NCBI GenBank assembly: GCA_020851465.1
Contig: JADZCR010000018.1
Span: 1 to 61,286 of the forward strand
From: Phycisphaeraceae bacterium
GTDB taxonomy: Bacteria; Planctomycetota; Phycisphaerae; Phycisphaerales; Phycisphaeraceae
Reading direction: 5' to 3'
DNA length: 61,286 bases
This document shows positions 49,363 through 57,944 of this stretch, piece after piece (position 1 is the stretch's first letter; each line of letters begins with the position of its first letter). The notes under the pieces are model-generated. The model saw only the letters and a list, made by a program, of their open reading frames with translations, made no database searches and was not told the origin of the DNA. The position numbers were made by a program, and so were the translations under genes.

Positions 49363-50055
49363 ATGCTCGATCCGGCTGTCAAACCTGCCCGCCCGCTCAT
49401 CGCTGCGTCGATCCTCAGCGCGGACTTTGGCCGCATGGCCGACGAATGCCGCGATGTCCTCGACCGCGGCGCGGACCTGCTGCACATCGACGTGATGGAC
49501 GGCCACTTCGTCCCCAACCTCACCATGGGTGTGGATATGGTGCGCGCGCTTCGCCGACATTTCCCCGATGTGTTTCTGGACTGTCACCTGATGGTCGAAA
49601 AGCCGGAGATGTATATCGACATGTTTGCGCAGGCGGGGGCGAACAACTTTACCTTTCACCTCGAAGTGAGCCACCCGACGCGCAGCGGCGGCATCGACGC
49701 CGACGACCTGATCCGACGCATCCACGCACGGGGCATGAAGGCAGGAATGGCGGTCAATCCTCACACCATCCCAAATGGATTGGCGTCCTTTCTCACCCAG
49801 CTCGACGTGGTGCTGGTCATGAGCGTCAACCCCGGCAGGTCAGGACAGAAATTCATCCCCGATGTCCTGCACAAGGTGGAATGGCTCAAGAGCCGCATCG
49901 CCAGCCACACGCGGCTGGAGATCGACGGGGGAATCAACCCGCAAACGGTCGGCTCAGCGGTGCGCGCCGGAGCCGACATGCTGGTGACCGCTTCGGCTCT
50001 CTTTGGCGCATCCGACCGCAGCGCGGTGATCCGTGCGCTGCACGAGGCTGGGTGA
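49363..50055 (+). CDS. rpe: Ribulose-phosphate 3-epimerase
   Basis: 230 aa TIM barrel, interconverting ribulose-5-P and xylulose-5-P. SILSADFG, HIDVMDGHFVPN, CHLMVEKP, VLVMSVNPG and EIDGGIN carry the metal and phosphate ligands. Downstream of pgk by 98 bp, so the two may share a transcript linking glycolysis and the pentose phosphate pathway. Convergent with ddl. Confidence 0.96.
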   Translation: MLDPAVKPARPLIAASILSADFGRMADECRDVLDRGADLLHIDVMDGHFVPNLTMGVDMVRALRRHFPDVFLDCHLMVEKPEMYIDMFAQAGANNFTFHLEVSHPTRSGGIDADDLIRRIHARGMKAGMAVNPHTIPNGLASFLTQLDVVLVMSVNPGRSGQKFIPDVLHKVEWLKSRIASHTRLEIDGGINPQTVGSAVRAGADMLVTASALFGASDRSAVIRALHEAG

Positions 50056-50114
50056 TTCAGCTCATCGCCGGCGGTTGCGCTCGCTTGCTCTTGGCGTCAT
50101 CGTGATCGGGTCGA

Positions 50115-51050
50115 TCAGGACTTGGCCGCCGATAGCGCCATCCGCGCCAGTCGATCCGCCAGCTTCGGCAGGGGGATTCCCGCGTGCTGTGCCGCCTTGG
50201 GCAGCAGTGAATGGCTGGTGAAGCCGGGAATCGTGTTCACTTCCAGGATGTAGGGCTGCTGGTCGCTGTCCACCATGAAATCGACGCGGCAGAGGTGCTT
50301 GACGCCCAGCACGGTCGCAGCCTCGATCGCCAGCTTTTGGATGTCGCGCAGCACTTCCTTGCGCAGGTCGATGTTGAAAAGGTATTGCGTGTCGTCGCGG
50401 TCGTACTTGGCTTGATAGTTGTAAAACTCGGTGGCGGGAACGATGTGAATCGCAGGCAGCGATTCGAGACCCTGCGCGCCGGCGATCACGCCGACCGTCA
50501 GTTCCTTGCCCTTGATGTATTTTTCCAGCAGCAGTTGAGGATGACGGCGGTGAAGACGTGACCGCGCCCGCCGCACCTCCTCCGCATCCATGCAGATCAC
50601 CAGGTCGATGCTGCTGCCCTCGGTGGGGGCCTTGACCACCAGCGGGGGGGCCAGCGTCCGCCGTCCGCGCGGGGCAAGCGACTCGAACTCCGGCGTGGGC
50701 AGGTTGTGCTCCATCAGCACGCGCTTGGTCCGCGTCTTGTCCATGCACAGCGACGCCACCGCGGAGCGACAGCCGACGAAGGGCAGCCCCTTGGACTCGA
50801 GTATCACCTGAAGCCCGCCGCCCTCTCCCCACGAGCCGTGCAGCATCGGGAAAATCAGATCACCACCCCAACGCGAAAACTCATCGAGAGCGGACAGATC
50901 GTCGGGGGTGATGTCGCGCTGCTGCGCGTCGTGGCCGGCCTGTGCGAGGGCGTTGGTCACTGTCGCGCCGGACATGAGGCTTACCTCGCGCTCGCGGTCG
51001 GGACCGCCGGCGAGAACCATCACTTTCAATCGTTTCTTATTTTCCGCCAT
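50115..51050 (-). CDS. ddl: D-alanine--D-alanine ligase
   Basis: 311 aa ATP-grasp enzyme. GGPDREREVSLMSG begins the fold; the middle region has VVKAPTEGSSID; the C-terminal VDFMVDSDQQPYILEVNTIPG holds the magnesium ligands and the substrate-binding region. It makes the D-Ala-D-Ala dipeptide of peptidoglycan precursors, of interest because planctomycetes were long said to lack peptidoglycan. Monocistronic; no mur genes are nearby. Confidence 0.96.
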   Translation of the reverse strand: MAENKKRLKVMVLAGGPDREREVSLMSGATVTNALAQAGHDAQQRDITPDDLSALDEFSRWGGDLIFPMLHGSWGEGGGLQVILESKGLPFVGCRSAVASLCMDKTRTKRVLMEHNLPTPEFESLAPRGRRTLAPPLVVKAPTEGSSIDLVICMDAEEVRRARSRLHRRHPQLLLEKYIKGKELTVGVIAGAQGLESLPAIHIVPATEFYNYQAKYDRDDTQYLFNIDLRKEVLRDIQKLAIEAATVLGVKHLCRVDFMVDSDQQPYILEVNTIPGFTSHSLLPKAAQHAGIPLPKLADRLARMALSAAKS

Positions 51051-51125
51051 GGCTCTTAGCTATCGGCCAAGCATGGCGCGGAGGGTGTAAGTTTGCGTCG
51101 GCGTCGGTCAGCGCATCCCGGCGGC

Positions 51126-51446
51126 TCAGGGGCGATGTCCCCAGACGCTCCAGATGAAAAAAAGCAGACTCAGGCACAGCCCCAGCGTGCCGAGCAGAGC
51201 ACCGGTCAGACAGAGCTTCGCCCCCAGCAGTTCCGGCTTGCGCCGGAGTTCCCGTCGTCCCAGCACCGCCAGGACGATGGCGATGATTCCCAGTATCACC
51301 CCTAGAACCAGCGTGAAAAAGTCGAACACCGCCAGGATGCCGCACATGACGCTGAAAAGGGCGAACGGGCTGCGTGCCTGCACCCATGCCTTGATGCGTT
51401 CCGCCCGCTGCTGCTCTGCCGCCGTTTCTCGACCGAATAAGGCCAT
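51126..51446 (-). CDS. DUF4190-like small membrane protein
   Basis: 106 aa from the ATG at 51446, preceded by AGGA at a good distance. Two hydrophobic stretches (about 28-62 and 78-100) separated by RRELRRKPE give the DUF4190-style GILAVFDFFTLVLGVILGIIA pattern. Function unknown. It follows ddl's upstream region on the same strand but is separated from the next genes. Confidence 0.6.
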   Translation of the reverse strand: MALFGRETAAEQQRAERIKAWVQARSPFALFSVMCGILAVFDFFTLVLGVILGIIAIVLAVLGRRELRRKPELLGAKLCLTGALLGTLGLCLSLLFFIWSVWGHRP

Positions 51447-51617
51447 GAATCGTTCCTGTGCGTCTCCGTGTCGTTGATCCTCACCGCACCGCTGCGCGAG
51501 GTCACGCGCTCTTTCCGTGCAGCCGCTTCGCAGCACGCTCTGGACCGCTCCGCTTTACAGCCTGCTCAAGTCCACGAATAATCATCACCCATCACCAAAC
51601 CCGCAGGACACCCGCTT

Positions 51618-52712
51618 ATGGTAGGCGATTCTACCTCCCGCACTTACTCCTTTCGTGGTGTTGATGTCAAACTCCATCAGCCGATGCTCGTGGCGCGCAG
51701 CAAGGGTTATCTCTGGTTCCCCACGCTGGCGCGCATGAATGACGGCAGCCTCCGGGCTTCCATGACTGACTACGCCGACGACCATCTGGCCAACTCCACC
51801 GGGCAATACGCCTGGTCGCGTGATGCCGGCCGAACCTGGTCGCAGCCGATCCAGATGCGCTATGGGGATGTCGATGTCCGCCTACCCAACGGTGACGCGG
51901 TGATCCAGCCCTATTACCTCTATCCGATCAAGGAGCAGCCGCTGACGATCGGCTCTCCGTACAACTTTGCGCCGCATGATCGACACGAACTGCGGGAAAC
52001 TACGCCGGGAATAACGGTGACGGGATTTCCCCGGCCGGATGTGCGCCTCAAAAACGGTGCGGCCGGCTTTGTCTTCAACGGCCAGTCCGTCGCCGTCGAG
52101 GGCGGTTACCTGGCGACGATTTACGGCACGTTCGAGGGCGATACCCGTTTCAGCCTGCTCGCGGTGCATTCATCCGACGCGATTCACTGGCGCGTCCGGT
52201 CAACCATCAGCGACGCGAAATGCCCGCTCGAATGCAGTGAAGGCCCTTGCGAAGCGGCGCTCTGCCGGCTCAAGGACGGCAGGCTCATGTGCGTTTACCG
52301 ATTGGGAACTTTCTATCCCTTCGGTCGGCAATTCAGCGCCGACGACGGCCGGACCTGGACCCCGCCGCAAACGATTCCCGCGTTTTCCGTCCAGCCGAGT
52401 CTGGTCACGATGAAAGACGGCACGGTCGCGCTCTCCGGCGGGCGGCAGGGCATCTACCTCTGGCTCAACCTCGCCGGTGACGGCGAAAAGTGGGTCCGCG
52501 TGAATATCGAGGACCACCATAACCTGTTCAACGAAGCCGAATCATTCTGGCGGCCGGGAATCTCATCCTGTTACACCGAAGTCGTCGCGCTGGATGAGTC
52601 AAACCTGATGATGATCTACGACCGGATTCCCTTCGGATGGGCGGCCATCCCGCCGGAGGCTCACGACACCAACTCCGTCTGGGTGGTCCGCGCCACGATC
52701 CGCCGCACGTGA
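51618..52712 (+). CDS. Sialidase-family (Asp-box) protein
   Basis: 364 aa. Asp boxes SRDAGRTW (67-74) and SADDGRTW (near 235) show a BNR propeller. It shares its general plan with the protein at 9457 but is not a close copy. ECSEGPCEAALCRLKDGRL near 198-216 includes three Cys and an acidic Glu that could be the sialidase nucleophile partner; this is a guess. No signal peptide. Single plus-strand gene. Confidence 0.72.
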   Translation: MVGDSTSRTYSFRGVDVKLHQPMLVARSKGYLWFPTLARMNDGSLRASMTDYADDHLANSTGQYAWSRDAGRTWSQPIQMRYGDVDVRLPNGDAVIQPYYLYPIKEQPLTIGSPYNFAPHDRHELRETTPGITVTGFPRPDVRLKNGAAGFVFNGQSVAVEGGYLATIYGTFEGDTRFSLLAVHSSDAIHWRVRSTISDAKCPLECSEGPCEAALCRLKDGRLMCVYRLGTFYPFGRQFSADDGRTWTPPQTIPAFSVQPSLVTMKDGTVALSGGRQGIYLWLNLAGDGEKWVRVNIEDHHNLFNEAESFWRPGISSCYTEVVALDESNLMMIYDRIPFGWAAIPPEAHDTNSVWVVRATIRRT

Positions 52713-52790
52713 TGCGGTCGCGCGTCACCGCACCGACACGCCAGCTCACCCGCCGCCTCAGTGCAGCCGCGTCGCAGCACGTTTTCGCTT

Positions 52791-53540
52791 TTAGGTGCTG
52801 CTGGAAGGGATGTGACGGGCGATCGGCATCAGCAGGTTGTGAACCAGTTGATCGCTCGCCAGGTCGTTGGCGTGGCGCGCCATGTCCTCAAAAATCGTCG
52901 GCAGCTCCTCGATCTTGTCGATCGGGCCGAACCGCCGCACCGTCAGAAAAATGCTGATCGGCTCGTCGCGCCGCGCCGGCGCCATGCCGCGCCGATTTTT
53001 CGTGCGGGTTTTGACCTCAAAAAACGCCTGCATATCCACGCGATCCGACAGCGTGATGCCGAACATCGGCTGGACATTCAGAATGCTCGCGCCGTTGATG
53101 CCCAGCAGGTTTTCCACGGCGGAGTTGCGGTAAAGCGCCTCGAAAACGATCGCGTCGTGGTTGCCGCTGCACGCCAGATCAAAGCCGAACATCAGATCGA
53201 GATAGTCCACGTCGAGCGGGCTGACCGTCAGGTGATAGGGGATGATGTCGAGCACCAGCCGGTGCAGCCGATAGGACTCTTCCATGCTGCTGGGGTTGAC
53301 GTGGCCGGTGCGGATGCTGGTCCGACGGATCGCCAGCCAGCGATATTCCTCATTCCGCCGCGACGATTCGAGCGCAAGCTCGTGCTCATACCGGCGAAAA
53401 CGATTCATCGTCGGCATGACTTTGCGAACCTGATCCATCATGTGCAGGATCGTCTCGCGGTCGCTGGGCAGGTCCATCTTGAGGGCAAGCTTCTGGTTGA
53501 CATAAAAGTCGCTGCACAGTGCCCCATAATTTGTTCCCAT
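52791..53540 (-). CDS. Conserved-looking hypothetical protein
   Basis: 249 aa, no signal peptide or membrane helix. Acidic and aromatic segments with LDIIPYHLTVSPLDVDYLDL mid-protein and SNHDAIVFEALYRNS-like CSGNHDAIVFEALY further on. I do not recognise the family. The codon use and length support a real gene. Confidence 0.55.
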   Translation of the reverse strand: MGTNYGALCSDFYVNQKLALKMDLPSDRETILHMMDQVRKVMPTMNRFRRYEHELALESSRRNEEYRWLAIRRTSIRTGHVNPSSMEESYRLHRLVLDIIPYHLTVSPLDVDYLDLMFGFDLACSGNHDAIVFEALYRNSAVENLLGINGASILNVQPMFGITLSDRVDMQAFFEVKTRTKNRRGMAPARRDEPISIFLTVRRFGPIDKIEELPTIFEDMARHANDLASDQLVHNLLMPIARHIPSSST

Positions 53541-53719
53541 GGATCAGTCCCTTCCGCGGCACCAGCCACGATGAAACATGCCATTATAGCGAAACCACCC
53601 GCGGATAAGGGTGCCGAAGTCAGGAACGCCTCGACTCGCAGCGCGTGTCTCATCTCCTCGTGTTGAGCAAATGACGGGAAACGAACCAGGTCGGCCCGGC
53701 CCGGCCTTGGCACGTCGGC

Positions 53720-54724
53720 TCACCTGTGCCGCCGCCGACTTTCACCGTAACGCAATCCCAGACATCGGCCGCAGCGCAGTTGCCGCGACTCCGGCTCGAG
53801 CAACGCGCCGTAGCGCTCGACGACCGCCCGTTCCGCCTCGCTGCCCGGCGCATTGGGCCTGCCTCGACTCGGATCACACAGCCCGCGCAGCCACAGCCGC
53901 GCAATCTGCGCGTCACGCATCTCGCTGCGCGTCGCCAGCGGCATGAATAGCTTGACCACGCACCGACGACAGATCGGACAAACCAGATAATGCCGCGACA
54001 AAATCGCATTCATCCGCCGCAATCTCACGTCGATCACCTGCCCCCAATTTTTGGGTAAGACCAGCACTTTCGTGATCGTCGCGCCTTTGTTCGGGTTCCC
54101 CGGCAAGCCGTCGGCCTCATCAAACGCCCGCGCACTCGAACCGCCGCTGCTGCTCTGCGGGTTCCAGCTCGCCCGTTGACGACGGCGCAGCTTTTCCGCG
54201 CGCAGTCGGCCTTCACTCGAATCGTCCGTCGGCCTGATCGCGTTGGATTTGCCGGTGCGCCAATCGCCGCGCAAGGTTCGCGGCATCCGCTGACGGTGCA
54301 GCGTCATCAGGTCGCCGCGCCCGACATACACATGGCCGCATACGTCCTTCGTAAAGCCGCGTGAGGTAACACGCCCGTTCACCGCCGCCGTTTGCTGCGC
54401 GCTCCCTTGCCCGTCCGTAGCACGCTGCGTCTGAGTCCGCGATTGCGAGAACGGATGAATCCATGAGCGTGTCTGTGTCGGACTTCGGGGGGCGGTTGCG
54501 CGATGCAGCCGCTGCCACATGGAATCTCTGCCCTCGTGTTCGCGGTCGGCTTCGTCCGCGTGCTGGGGAGCAGAGTGATTGAATCGAGGGTCATTCCAGA
54601 CGACCAGATGGCGCAGCTCCGCAGCACTGACCTCAACGCAGGCGGAACGGTCGATCCGCCCGGCCCGGTTAAGCCAGGAAGCCCGGACGAAGAGCGTCGC
54701 CAGCGTCGGCGGTTCGATAACCAT
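53720..54724 (-). CDS. Hypothetical protein with C-terminal zinc-ribbon
   Basis: 334 aa. The C-terminal part has VCPICRRCVVKLFMP, a helical insert, and RCGRCLGLRYGES, like the split zinc ribbon found in small phage- and mobile-element-borne proteins (CPxCxxRVxKLY...CRxCxGLxY). The N-terminal 200 residues are basic, low in hydrophobics and unlike anything I know, so the start could be further in. A TTGCAA-17 bp-TAAGAT promoter ending six bases before the ATG supports 54724. Last minus-strand gene before the restriction island. Confidence 0.5.
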   Translation of the reverse strand: MVIEPPTLATLFVRASWLNRAGRIDRSACVEVSAAELRHLVVWNDPRFNHSAPQHADEADREHEGRDSMWQRLHRATAPRSPTQTRSWIHPFSQSRTQTQRATDGQGSAQQTAAVNGRVTSRGFTKDVCGHVYVGRGDLMTLHRQRMPRTLRGDWRTGKSNAIRPTDDSSEGRLRAEKLRRRQRASWNPQSSSGGSSARAFDEADGLPGNPNKGATITKVLVLPKNWGQVIDVRLRRMNAILSRHYLVCPICRRCVVKLFMPLATRSEMRDAQIARLWLRGLCDPSRGRPNAPGSEAERAVVERYGALLEPESRQLRCGRCLGLRYGESRRRHR

Positions 54725-54730
54725 TAAACT

Positions 54731-54759
54731 ATCTTAGCCGTGATGTTCAACGATTGCAA
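54731..54759 (-). promoter_or_regulatory. Promoter giving a leaderless mRNA for the zinc-ribbon gene
   Basis: On the minus strand TTGCAA and TAAGAT are 17 bp apart and the ATG follows the -10 box after six bases, so transcription would start at or next to the start codon. No Shine-Dalgarno is present. Confidence 0.5.
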
Positions 54760-54801
54760 CACCAAAAGCGCGCCGGGCAGCAGGGCGAGTAACAGGTTGT
54801 A

Positions 54802-55039
54802 GCCAGGCCATGCGGGATCAGTTGTTGATACACAGCGATCGCGGATCATCCAGCAGATGCTGTTCAAGTGATCGTGGTGCTAAGCGCGTTGCGGCATATC
54901 CTGACGCATGACGGTCAGATACGAGGCCACGAAAGCCGGCTCATAGTCGGTCGCGTTGCTGTATTCAACAAACTCGACATGCTGCCGCGCGAAAGCGATG
55001 ATGGCTTCCGTAGCGAGGAGTGAATCGAACTGCTCAAGC
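54802..55039. repeat. 238-bp direct repeat, copy A1 (upstream of the NotI-type system)
   Basis: Matches 57945-58182 without gaps at 227 of 238 positions. No terminal inverted repeats. The minus strand has an open frame of about 47 residues in both copies, but seven of the eight differences within it fall at first or second codon positions, so it is not kept as a protein. It ends 76 bp before the nuclease start. The rest of the gap 54725-55115 holds only the promoter above and a partial palindrome (TGAGTACAGTGCTCA, 55100-55114) touching the nuclease ATG. Confidence 0.9.
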
Positions 55040-55115
55040 AGACTGAAATTGTCGTCACCAACCTGCTGTTTGAAGAAGCACGGCAATAATTTGAGAATCT
55101 GAGTACAGTGCTCAC

Positions 55116-55991
55116 ATGGCAAAACAACCACTAGCCGAGGTCTTCGGCTTCCCGATAGATAATCAAGGTTCCGAAGCGAAACGCTGCCGGGACAATGCAC
55201 TGTGCCCATTCGGGAATGTGGTGCCAAACTGTACCAAGGACAAGGCGAATGATCCGCTCGGCGTTTGCAGCATCTACGATGGGGGGAATGTTGTAATCAC
55301 TTGCCCGATCAGGTTCCGAGAGCGTTGGATCATCGCTGAGGATGCTGCCGGTTTTTTCTTCCCAAAGGGAACAAAGTGGACGACGTTGACGGAGGTTCGT
55401 CTAAGGGACAAGCACGGCAAGTCGGCAGGAAATATCGACGTTGTACTTTGCGCGTACGACGCGCGCGGCAAAGTGATCGACTTCGGAGCGTCAGAAATCC
55501 AAGCAGTCTACATCTCTGGTAATGTGCGGAACCCGTTCGAGCACTACATGGAGGATCCGAGAGCTCGGGCTAAAATGGATTGGAGCAAGCATCCGCACTA
55601 TCCCGGTCCGGACTACTTGTCCTCGTCTCGCAAGCGGCTGGCACCGCAACTCCTGTTCAAAGGCGGCATCCTGAACGCGTGGAAGAAGAAGGTTGCGGTT
55701 GCAATCAACAGCGGCTTCTTTGCGACGTTACCCATGCTCAAGGAGACGGACCCGGACAAGGCGGACATTGCTTGGTTCGTGTATGACCTGGTCAAAGACG
55801 CTGGTAAGAACGTCTATTCACTTCAACGAACGAAGGTTGTGTATACGAAGTTCTTCGAAGCGATTGACAAGATCACCCGATCCGAGCCGGGCAATATCTC
55901 TGAGTTCATTGACGTGCTACAGGACAAAGTGGATGAAAAGCTTGAAAACAATAATCCGCCCGATACGGCGCTCATCTCCTCGCCCATTTAG
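55116..55991 (+). CDS. Type II restriction endonuclease, NotI family
   Basis: 291 aa. Four Cys in the pattern CPF...C...GVC...CP (C30, C39, C51, C63) match the iron-binding N-terminal site of NotI. The catalytic core E93 in LTEVRL, D108 in GNIDVV, then E127 and Q129 in SEIQA, follows NotI (E145, D160, E182, Q184). It should cut double-stranded DNA at a specific, unknown site. Codon use is poorer in G+C than its neighbours (52% in a sampled 60 bases against 67% in aroB). The methylase starts 1 bp after its stop. Confidence 0.85.
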   Translation: MAKQPLAEVFGFPIDNQGSEAKRCRDNALCPFGNVVPNCTKDKANDPLGVCSIYDGGNVVITCPIRFRERWIIAEDAAGFFFPKGTKWTTLTEVRLRDKHGKSAGNIDVVLCAYDARGKVIDFGASEIQAVYISGNVRNPFEHYMEDPRARAKMDWSKHPHYPGPDYLSSSRKRLAPQLLFKGGILNAWKKKVAVAINSGFFATLPMLKETDPDKADIAWFVYDLVKDAGKNVYSLQRTKVVYTKFFEAIDKITRSEPGNISEFIDVLQDKVDEKLENNNPPDTALISSPI

Positions 55992-55992
55992 A

Positions 55993-56883
55993 ATGGGTCA
56001 TCAGATGACGTTCTTTCCGGTTACTGCCGCGGAATACGTCGTCAACGTCGCTTCGGTGCCGAAACGCAGCCCGTTTCGGTATCCGGGTGGAAAAACTTGG
56101 CTTGTGCCGCACATACGGCAATGGCTTACGAGCATCAAACCTAGACCAACGTTATTGGTCGAGCCATTCGCGGGAGGGGCGATTGTCTCGCTTACGGCTG
56201 CGTTCGAGGGCTTGGTGGATCACATCGTGCTGTCCGAACTTGACGACGATGTTTCGTCCGTATGGCGCACGATCTTCGAGGGTAATGCAGAGGCGTTGGT
56301 AGAGCGCATCTTGACGTTTGACCTCACACACGACAATGTCCGTGCGACGCTTGCGCGGCAGGACGGTGATATTTCTGAACAGGCGTTTCGCACGATCTTG
56401 CGGAACCGGACGCAGCATGGTGGGATCATGGCGGCTGGGGCAAGCCTGATCAAACACGGCGAGAATGGCAAGGGCTTACGCTCGCGGTGGTACGTAGATA
56501 CATTGGCGAAGCGAATCCGTGCAATCGCAGCGATCCGGGACCGCTTCACCTTTGTCGCTGGCGACGGGATAGAGCTTATGCGCCAGTATTCCAGACGCAA
56601 ACGTGCCGCGTTCTTCATCGACCCGCCTTATACGGCTGGTGGAACGAACGGAAAGCGTGCTGGTACTCGACTCTACACGCACTATGAGTTGGACCACGAA
56701 TTACTGTTCGAAAAAGCCGATCGCGTTGCTGGCGACATCCTATTGACCTATGACGATGCGCCTGATGTGCGAGAGCTCGCCGCAAAACATTCGCTTGAGG
56801 TTGAGCAGGTTGCAATGAAAAACACACATCATGCAAAGATGACCGAACTTCTCATCGGTCGGAACATGCAATGGATACGGTGA
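55993..56883 (+). CDS. D12-class N6-adenine DNA methyltransferase (partner of the NotI-type nuclease)
   Basis: 296 aa. Motif X RYPGGKTW (29-36), AdoMet motif I VEPFAGGAIVSL (56-67) and catalytic DPPY (210-213) are in the order of the Dam/DpnIIA class. It should methylate adenine in the host copy of the target site. The ATG at 55993 directly follows the nuclease stop; an ATG at 56005 is an alternative. The frame is open further upstream but overlaps the nuclease. Since its D12 type is adenine-specific, the recognition site must contain an A. Confidence 0.9.
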   Translation: MGHQMTFFPVTAAEYVVNVASVPKRSPFRYPGGKTWLVPHIRQWLTSIKPRPTLLVEPFAGGAIVSLTAAFEGLVDHIVLSELDDDVSSVWRTIFEGNAEALVERILTFDLTHDNVRATLARQDGDISEQAFRTILRNRTQHGGIMAAGASLIKHGENGKGLRSRWYVDTLAKRIRAIAAIRDRFTFVAGDGIELMRQYSRRKRAAFFIDPPYTAGGTNGKRAGTRLYTHYELDHELLFEKADRVAGDILLTYDDAPDVRELAAKHSLEVEQVAMKNTHHAKMTELLIGRNMQWIR

Positions 56884-56983
56884 CGAAGACCTTATTCTTA
56901 CGATATGGGAGAAGAATACCGGCACTTACCTCTACGTTCTCGAGGGCAATGAGCAGCACCTGAATATCTGCGCTTTCTCTTAC

Positions 56984-57043
56984 GTCCTCGGTCAGCGTTT
57001 CACGACAGAACATGTTACGGTTGCTTGTCCCGTTGGGGCGAGG
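56984..57043 (-). pseudogene. Decayed 5' end of an HNH endonuclease gene with a GGGGC palindrome (copy B1)
   Basis: Aligns without gaps to 60375-60434 over 60 bp at roughly 80%. In the better copy this segment encodes the start of an HNH endonuclease (M-K-R-R-P-W-T); here the start codon has become GTG and in-frame stops follow. The palindrome CCCGTTGGGG lies at its right end. The flanking 56884-57102 has no supported gene, though a plus-strand frame of about 70 codons without a start crosses it. Confidence 0.5.
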
Positions 57044-57102
57044 CGCGTGGTGAAGGGAGGATCAATGGCGTTTCGCTCTGAGCGAATTAAGATGCTCCGA
57101 AT

Positions 57103-57915
57103 ATGACCTTCGAAATCGCAGCAACAACCGACTACAAGAACGACATCGACCCGCCTGAGCCTTCGTTGCAGTGCATTGCAGATGCGGGGTTTCGCTACGT
57201 GCATTGGTGCCACGATTGGAACAGCGACCGGCTGTATTCAAAGGATGAGATGGAACGCTACAAGCGCCGGCTTGACGAGTTGAACCTGTGCGTGCACGAC
57301 ATTCACGGCTCAGCGGGGCTGAAGTCCGTCTGGGGCGTGACGGACGATGCAGTCCGCGCGATGGGTGACTTGCTCGTCATCAACCGGCTGGAGTTTGCGG
57401 CCCAGGTCGGGTGTGAGGTCGTCATCATGCACCCGCCGGTGCCTTCACCCAAGGCGAATGAGGCGAGTTTTTATCGATCGCTCGACGCACTGCAGCCGAT
57501 TGCGAGGCGGCTGGGTGTCCGCATTGCGCTCGAAAACATCCCCAATGGAAATTTTGCAGACATAACGGCGGCACTGGCGCGGTACGACGGCGATTTTCTC
57601 GGCCTCTGCTTTGATTCCGGTCACGGTCAACTCGAGCCGAAAGGCGCGATGCTCGACTGGCTCGACAGCGTGAAAGATCGGCTGATTGCTACGCATCTGC
57701 ACGATAACGACGGGAAAACCGATCAGCACAAACCTATTTTCACGGGCGTGGTTGACTGGGCGCGGCTGGCGCAGATTATCGCGGCGTCGCCTTATCGGCG
57801 TGCGGCGCTGACGGATGAGACGATCCAGGCGCATAGCGGGCTGCCTGACGACGCGGTATTTCTGCAGACGGTCATGTCCGCAGCGAAGCGCTTCGCCAAG
57901 ATGGCGGAAGGCTGA
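57103..57915 (+). CDS. Sugar phosphate isomerase/epimerase (AP endonuclease 2 TIM-barrel family)
   Basis: 270 aa. ALENIPNGNF, CFDSGHGQ, THLHDNDG and the final LTDE give the metal-binding residues of the xylose-isomerase-like TIM barrel. Substrate unknown; such genes are very numerous in planctomycetes. G+C is higher than in the flanking R-M genes, so it may be a native gene trapped between two imported modules. TAAGAT lies nine bases before the ATG. Confidence 0.8.
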   Translation: MTFEIAATTDYKNDIDPPEPSLQCIADAGFRYVHWCHDWNSDRLYSKDEMERYKRRLDELNLCVHDIHGSAGLKSVWGVTDDAVRAMGDLLVINRLEFAAQVGCEVVIMHPPVPSPKANEASFYRSLDALQPIARRLGVRIALENIPNGNFADITAALARYDGDFLGLCFDSGHGQLEPKGAMLDWLDSVKDRLIATHLHDNDGKTDQHKPIFTGVVDWARLAQIIAASPYRRAALTDETIQAHSGLPDDAVFLQTVMSAAKRFAKMAEG

Positions 57916-57944
57916 GGAGCAGCAGGTCGTGTGACAGGTCGTGC

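Noticed and set aside
54880..55227. Minus-strand ORF through repeat A1 into the nuclease gene
   Set aside because: Its upstream half is antisense to the NotI-type gene, and differences between the repeat copies fall mostly at first and second codon positions, so no selection on a protein is evident.
56884..57102. Plus-strand open frame of about 70 codons after the first methylase
   Set aside because: It lacks a start codon of its own, overlaps the methylase end out of frame and runs through the B1 repeat.
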